A DNA stretch of 64,000 nt from IMG/VR virus record IMGVR_UViG_3300051212_000701, positions 21,951 to 85,950 of that record. The stretch is one strand, 5' to 3'. The translations under genes and the position numbers were made by a program. Shown here in pieces: positions 60,101 to 64,000 of the stretch. The notes below the pieces were generated by a model, which searched no databases, had not been told where the DNA came from, and saw nothing but the letters and a program-made list of their open reading frames with translations. The stretch comes from a virus. Every line of letters begins with the position of its first letter. Position 1 is the stretch's first letter.

Positions 60101-60608
60101 CTGTAGAAAGAGGCGCAACTCCATTTCCTTCAATAAGCTGAACATCTAAGGCGTTACCTCCAGAAGATCTTCCAAAGAATCCTGGATAATTTTGAATCAT
60201 GGTTAAAGTTTCCCACTTTGAGTTCTGAATACCATATTCAAAATCTGTATCGATCAAAGACTTTGGAGCTGCAACTCTAAGCTTTCCAACAGCGTCAACC
60301 ATATAGTCTGCTGGCTCAAATCTTTCGTTATTTTCATCATACACAACCTGCCATGAATCTGTTGGCAACATGTTGGCAGTATTGTATTTTAGGGTTAATG
60401 TAGTTGCACCGTGTGCAGGATCTGTTGTTGTATCTACGGAATAATTATAAAGTCCAAGGGCGGGGTCGGCAAAGTTGTATACAACCTTATTGGCTGTAAT
60501 GTTAGTAATTAGGAGAAGTTTTTCTCTACGAATAATTTGAGGAATTGTTAATTCGCCAGTGCCTGGTACAAACTTCAATCCTGTAAGGTTTAGAATTTTT
60601 CTTGCCAT
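57123..60608 (-). CDS. large virion structural protein, possible baseplate or fibre component, 1161 aa
   Basis: A large beta-rich protein with repeated segments in which a hydrophobic strand is followed by T-P-H-G-L-x-x-G or A-H-R-H-R-T-G (VTCNTPHGLSSGDVVSVQE, VVTTKPHGLLPGTPILITQ, LTTSVAHRHRTGQTVTVSG). Five or more such H-x-L/H-R motifs are present. The start ILNLTGLKFVPGTGELTIPQ and the central PYVTYYGGQPINLNGTYTAA resemble large structural proteins of aquatic phages. It has an AGGAG site. It is likely an adhesin on the virion surface. No enzyme motif seen. Confidence 0.6.
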   Translation of the reverse strand: MARKILNLTGLKFVPGTGELTIPQIIRREKLLLITNITANKVVYNFADPALGLYNYSVDTTTDPAHGATTLTLKYNTANMLPTDSWQVVYDENNERFEPADYMVDAVGKLRVAAPKSLIDTDFEYGIQNSKWETLTMIQNYPGFFGRSSGGNALDVQLIEGNGVAPLSTVTVTCNTPHGLSSGDVVSVQETTSDLADGTFLVFPTGANTFTYTAKGIVSGNVQDGTLTSVYGGGIFDNAHIMGGVVGQLGAFSAVSDQASPSRITVVTTKPHGLLPGTPILITQKEGSNFYGSFFIDTVATPNSMSFMAPIQINNPINTTDQGFYAKPEGYVNHRPMDGGVIMSTGNNVCGTQTMRQSRRFFRYQSGKSIQFSTGTKFTPTFEVEYIAATGISIGSQQITVTTLSSHNLQPGAYIKMEGVEVSGEYNPYNGIHLVTSVVDSTTFKYTVLFTSNISAIDQIPGGVNVYATAYKWKGASTRAGLYSEQDGFFFEYDGQGIYACRQWSTQELRGNVSVIKYNSTVTGTNTIFRKQLVSGDKIVIRGQSYRVLQIASDTSLTIAPAYRGATQSSVKYRKTQIVKIPQSQWNLDKFDGTGPSGHVFDPSKMQMTYIDYSWYGAGTIRYGFRGQGGKITWCHEISHNNVNVQAYQRSGNLPARYEAINEPTKFSKLVAGGTAVRGSNLLPQDTVMYVDNVDYWPEDGYVRISDENYCEIAKYTSIGAYSDVAKGYAMNLIRRQPYVTYYGGQPINLNGTYTAATFRPDATIPGGSGSAQVSVQVISQECAPVMSHWGSSVIMDGGFDDDASFIFTAGMQRFLQVGGSGSVSATIVSRIRTSGVATLTTSAPHQLLAGYNATVSGVNDVSTITYKRLFSNTAELTTSVAHRHRTGQTVTVSGVDGVFNGTWTITGTTSTTILFSRPSANIPFQAVGQGATALTSSYYNGTFLISNVTSNTIQYALAQADEPSSAVNPNGGIVQTFGATQQARPLISLRLAPSVDNGTGRNFGLRELMNTMQLKLFNINVLSQGQFLIEGILNAQSLNGVSIPTAWQENRVGSGSLAQIIYHDGGGVVGSPVLSPTNTISGGDRVFAFYTDNPGGSNYSVTRVDLTKARDLGNSILNGDGSTACPGFPNAPDILTIVATNLGSSAANISATLSWTEAQA

Positions 60609-60620
60609 ATTTGTTTTCTC

Positions 60621-61241
60621 CTAAAATATCATGCTTGTTGCTAAAAGCGTAGCATTGTTTTGTGACATGTTTGTTAAGAATTCATACTTTGGATAATACA
60701 CACCAAGGTTTAGAACTTGATCTGCCTTCCAAGAGTTTAATTCATCAATTACATTTTGAACTGCTGTTTCACCAGCTGGTCCTGTAGGACCAGTTGGTCC
60801 TGTTATACCTTGTACTCCGTTATTTCCTGCTGGACCCTTTAAATTTCCTTGCAGAATCCAGTTGTTGCCTGTAGAATCATACTGAAATAAATCTCCAGTT
60901 GTTGTGTTTAAATATGTATCTAGTCCAGCTTTGTTTGAAGGATTAGTTGGAGTAGGATTATTAATTCCTACAAATGTGTAAGTTCCTCTTGCTCCCGCCG
61001 CACCTTGAGAACCTGGTAATCCTTGTGGACCTGTTGGACCTTGAGGAATTTGAAAATTAAATATAGCAGCGCTAGATGATCCGCCATTTGTAACTTGCGC
61101 TGATTGTCCTGCAGCAACAGTTGTTACTGTTCCAACAGAAATAGTTGCGGCTGGACCTGTTGGGCCTGTTGCGCCTTGGGGTCCTGGTCTTGATCCTGCG
61201 ACAGTTACCCAAGAGGATCCGTTCCATCTTTTTAGTGACAT
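60621..61241 (-). CDS. collagen-like short fibre, 206 aa
   Basis: The N-terminus SLKRWNGSSWVTVAGSRPGP is a W-N-G-x-x-W beta module, followed by G-x-y repeats ([13 protein letters not shown]), the linker VGTVTTVAAGQSAQVTNGG with FNFQIPQGPTGPQG, another collagen block, a module (NPTNPSNKAGLDTYLNTTTG) and an end helix (NVIDELNSWKADQ). It is a compact relative of the long collagen-like fibres at 40776-42404 and 43509-45893. It has a strong TAGGAGGGG site and an extended -10 promoter (TGGTATACT). Confidence 0.75.
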   Translation of the reverse strand: MSLKRWNGSSWVTVAGSRPGPQGATGPTGPAATISVGTVTTVAAGQSAQVTNGGSSSAAIFNFQIPQGPTGPQGLPGSQGAAGARGTYTFVGINNPTPTNPSNKAGLDTYLNTTTGDLFQYDSTGNNWILQGNLKGPAGNNGVQGITGPTGPTGPAGETAVQNVIDELNSWKADQVLNLGVYYPKYEFLTNMSQNNATLLATSMIF

Positions 61242-61264
61242 ATTTTCATACCCCTCCTACCTAA

Positions 61265-61273
61265 AGTATACCA
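61265..61273 (-). promoter_or_regulatory. extended -10 promoter of the short collagen fibre
   Basis: TGGTATACT on the minus strand, with a start predicted near 61258 and a strong AGGAGG site before the ATG at 61241. Confidence 0.5.
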
Positions 61274-61279
61274 GAATGA

Positions 61280-63970
61280 TTATTCAAATCCCATCCAAGC
61301 TAGGGCCTTTAGGTCTTCAAAAACTGTTGAGTTTGAAGTTATTATTGAATTTATGTTGTTTGCTGTTACGATAGCTAGCCATTGTCCTTGACTTCTAACA
61401 TATGCCAGGCCAGTAGAGGCGTCTGCAGCAACAAACCCATTTGGAGCATTTGAAGGAAAATCTGCTTGAGTGGCATAATTAGTAAAAGTTAAATCTTTAT
61501 AATAAGTTGGAGTTTCATTTTCATTTAAATCTACCCACAATTGAACGTTATTTGGATTTGGCGCCTCTGTACCAAACTCAACAATTGCACCATCATACTC
61601 ATCTGTATCTATCCAAAGTTCTCCTGGATATGAAGGAGTTGTTGGTTCATCTGCACTATAAATTAATTCTTGAATTGGCTCAACATTATCAACCCAGAAT
61701 TCGTATTGCTGTGGGTCTGGAGCAACTCCTCCAGTATAAAATTGATTAAATGGAGTATCAATATCGTCAACATCAATCCATAGATCTCCATTTGCTGTTG
61801 CGCCAGATGGTGGAGCAATTAAACCAACAAAAAATGTGCTTGGTGGAGCAGTCACATCTGTAGGAATTAATGTAAGTCCTCCTCCTCCGCCGCCAGAGCC
61901 CTGGATATCTTGCCAAAGCAATCCGTCCCAAACCTTTAGTTTATCTAGTGGTTTGTTATAATAAATTTGTCCATGTACTGGATCTGCTGGAGGGTTATCC
62001 AAACCAATAATGACTCCGTTTGTATATGTATTTTTAGATGTCCATGTATTTGTTGTTGAAAGAGAAAGATCTGTTGCTACATATTCCCATGTTGAAGATA
62101 AGGCGTTCCAAACTTTTAACGCTCTTGTATTTCCACTTCTATATTCATCTGTATCAAACCAAAATTCTCCATCAGCTGGAGTAGTTGGTGCCGAAGCTGA
62201 CATTATTGCTTTTGATGGAGGAATTATTGTTTCTAATATAAGTCTATTTTGAGCATCATCATAAGTTGCAGTAATATTAGGGTTTTGTCCATGAGTAAAT
62301 AATGGCGCTATATAGTCCTGTGCTTCCTCTTGAGTAAGTTGAGCAGTAACTGCTAAATTAATTCTATTATTTACATCATCATAAGTTGCTGTTACGTTAG
62401 AATGATTTGAATGTATAAACAATGAAGAAGTTGAATCTTGTGCTGCCTCTGTGAATCCAGGCAGGTCGGCAGTTGTAATATCAAAGTTTAATTTTCCTGT
62501 AGTATCATCATACGTAGCGCTAAACCCTGTAGGCTCTGTATTTCCAGATACCATGCCCCCAGCAACATCCTGTATTCTCTCATCTGTGTCTACCAGAGCT
62601 AGGTACGTACTGGCAGCATCGGTTATGTTTAGCTTAGTTGCCAGTGCGTTTGTAATTGTAGTTACAAAATTAGCATCGTCTCCTATTGCTGCTGCAATTT
62701 CATTCAAAGTATCAAGAAGCGCTGGAGCCCCATCAATTAAATTTGATATTGCTGTGTTAACATAGGTTTTGTCTGCTATTACAGATGTATCTACAGATAC
62801 TGTAATTGTATTTGCTACATCGTCATATACTTTTGTAATACCATTACCTGCTGTAAGAGATGTAGCAATAGCATCCATTACTTCTTCATCATCATAGTTA
62901 GCGCTAAGGCTTAGTGTTGCTGCAGTGTCATCATAAGAAACGGTAATGTTGTAGTGTGTGCCATCTGTTATCAACTTTGCAGCTTTGTCTTGAATTCTTT
63001 CATCAATATCTAACTGTGATTGTGGAACAAATCCATTTTCATCAAGCTCTGCAACACCTTCAGCATTGCCCATTAAACTAAGAGGAATATAGGTCGCTGC
63101 TGATGTATTGCTTAATCCAGATACAGCTGTGTCGACGTATGTTTTTGATGCCATTGTGTCTGTATTTGTCCACAGACCAGTTGTGGCGTTATATATTAAA
63201 ACTTCTCCTGTTGCTGGAGCTGTTATTGCTACATTATGTAACTCTTGTAGTTCAAATCCATTTTGAATCTTAACAAATATTTCACCATTTTCTGGATGTA
63301 CTCTGGTTACAATTCCAATAAATACAAGATGATTCGGCGCTGCTGGTTTATTAACAAGTCCATATATAAGAGTTCCATTTGGACCAAGCCATACTGGATC
63401 TCCCGCCGTTGCAGTAGACGTATCTAAATTTGGCAATAATCCTTCTGAAACAACAAATCCAGAATCATTTAAAGCAAGGGTTTGTCCCATTAATCCTAAA
63501 GTTTTAGAAGATGAAGACTCTGCAGAATATGAAGCTGCAGCAACAATCATATTTGTTCCAGTTGAGCCTGAAACATAAACTGGCTGTCCTATATTTAGTG
63601 CCTGTCCAGCTTTTACTATATGCTTAACTTGTTCTGCATATCCTGCTGCTGGCACCTGGGAAACATTTAAAACAATTCTATCTGCTACCTGGTTCCATGT
63701 TGCAGTTATATTTTGATGATCGGTATGATTGAGTAATCCAGCCGCAAGATCTTTAATCTCTTCTGGATCTTGAAAGTTTAATTCTAATTGCTTTACCTTA
63801 TAGTCAAGAGAATTTGGATCGGTTGAATTATTAACACCGACCTTTTGCTCAAGGGCTTCAATTGCGTCATTTGCATTAGCATGCTGGGCGGCATGCGAAA
63901 CTTCCTTGACAGAATCCGTACTTTGAGGATTTACAAGTTCGTCTAAGCTAGTTGGAAATGACGTTGCCAT
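61280..63970 (-). CDS. long tail fibre-like protein with repeated TYDD beta motifs, 896 aa
   Basis: Repeated hairpins of the type ITATYDDAQNRLILET, VTATYDDVNNRINLAV, FSATYDDTTGKLNFDI, ITKVYDDVANTITVSV, ITVSYDDTAATLSLSA and ITATWNQVADRIVLNV run through the protein. In between, DAASTYLALVDTDERIQDVA and similar coiled or helical segments occur, and the C-terminus has WDG-type modules (NKPLDKLKVWDGLLWQDI). The repeats are found in long fibres of large aquatic phages. It is the first gene of the window (in transcription) and has a TATAAT 7 nt from its ATG with no Shine-Dalgarno sequence. Confidence 0.75.
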   Translation of the reverse strand: MATSFPTSLDELVNPQSTDSVKEVSHAAQHANANDAIEALEQKVGVNNSTDPNSLDYKVKQLELNFQDPEEIKDLAAGLLNHTDHQNITATWNQVADRIVLNVSQVPAAGYAEQVKHIVKAGQALNIGQPVYVSGSTGTNMIVAAASYSAESSSSKTLGLMGQTLALNDSGFVVSEGLLPNLDTSTATAGDPVWLGPNGTLIYGLVNKPAAPNHLVFIGIVTRVHPENGEIFVKIQNGFELQELHNVAITAPATGEVLIYNATTGLWTNTDTMASKTYVDTAVSGLSNTSAATYIPLSLMGNAEGVAELDENGFVPQSQLDIDERIQDKAAKLITDGTHYNITVSYDDTAATLSLSANYDDEEVMDAIATSLTAGNGITKVYDDVANTITVSVDTSVIADKTYVNTAISNLIDGAPALLDTLNEIAAAIGDDANFVTTITNALATKLNITDAASTYLALVDTDERIQDVAGGMVSGNTEPTGFSATYDDTTGKLNFDITTADLPGFTEAAQDSTSSLFIHSNHSNVTATYDDVNNRINLAVTAQLTQEEAQDYIAPLFTHGQNPNITATYDDAQNRLILETIIPPSKAIMSASAPTTPADGEFWFDTDEYRSGNTRALKVWNALSSTWEYVATDLSLSTTNTWTSKNTYTNGVIIGLDNPPADPVHGQIYYNKPLDKLKVWDGLLWQDIQGSGGGGGGLTLIPTDVTAPPSTFFVGLIAPPSGATANGDLWIDVDDIDTPFNQFYTGGVAPDPQQYEFWVDNVEPIQELIYSADEPTTPSYPGELWIDTDEYDGAIVEFGTEAPNPNNVQLWVDLNENETPTYYKDLTFTNYATQADFPSNAPNGFVAADASTGLAYVRSQGQWLAIVTANNINSIITSNSTVFEDLKALAWMGFE

Positions 63971-63977
63971 ACTTGCT

Positions 63978-63983
63978 ATTATA
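63978..63983 (-). promoter_or_regulatory. -10 element of the long fibre gene, apparently leaderless
   Basis: TATAAT on the minus strand, followed by 7 nt (AGCAAGT) and the ATG at 63970; no Shine-Dalgarno sequence. The -35 region lies at or beyond the window edge. Confidence 0.45.
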
Positions 63984-64000
63984 CCCCCAGATTAGTTATA

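Noticed and set aside
1-64000. tRNA genes, integrase, attachment sites
   Set aside because: I saw no cloverleaf-like segment, recombinase motif or tRNA-like 3' end in the gaps, which are all under 130 bp.

Overview
The window is a contiguous part of the genome of a large, AT-rich, long-tailed (siphovirus-like) double-stranded DNA phage. All of the roughly 65 genes I accept are on the minus strand, so transcription runs from high to low coordinates. Gene order and families (HK97-type prohead protease and capsid, -1 frameshifted tail chaperones, a 2134-residue tape measure, DnaE polymerase, DnaB-like helicase, DnaG-like primase, RecA) resemble large actinobacteriophages. Several fibre proteins resemble families common in aquatic phages. 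A low-GC aquatic actinobacterial host would fit, and the apparent leaderless promoters agree with it, but that is inference. No terminase, holin, endolysin, integrase or tRNA gene is visible, so the genome continues on both sides.

Layout in transcription order. (1) 63970-36450: an approximately 27 kb block of virion-surface genes. It holds collagen-like (G-x-y) fibres, LamG/concanavalin-like domains, three glycine-rich adhesin-like proteins, an S74-chaperone fibre, a fibre tip with a cupredoxin-like copper-ligand pattern, and many small putative fibre chaperones. Three unusual genes sit inside the block: a DUF401-like membrane transporter (51704-50790), a U32-like/methyltransferase fusion (53349-51688) and a GT2 glycosyltransferase (43480-42407). 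(2) 36383-27963: head and neck genes (portal, protease-scaffold, major capsid, connectors, tail tube). (3) 27864-12051: tail chaperone pair joined by a -1 frameshift at A AAU UUA, tape measure, baseplate-like proteins and a second S74 fibre. (4) 11967-1: metallophosphoesterase, small zinc and HTH proteins, helicase, primase, ssDNA-binding protein, DNA polymerase III alpha, MazG-like protein, RecA, nuclease-like proteins, an XapX membrane miniprotein and a Cas4/RecB-like nuclease cut by the window edge.

Regulation. Intrinsic terminators follow the capsid gene, the tail tube gene and the end of the tail block. Each of the first two is followed at once by a TGCTATAAT promoter. Many gaps carry an extended -10 (TGnTATAAT). 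In five places the -10 hexamer lies 6-8 nt before the ATG with no Shine-Dalgarno sequence, which points to leaderless mRNAs; most other genes have a clear AGGAG-type site. Genes are packed tightly with ATGA, GTGA and TAATG overlaps, so no stretch above about 130 bp lacks a gene once the small genes added here (924-1338, 10441-10551, 12512-12661) are counted.
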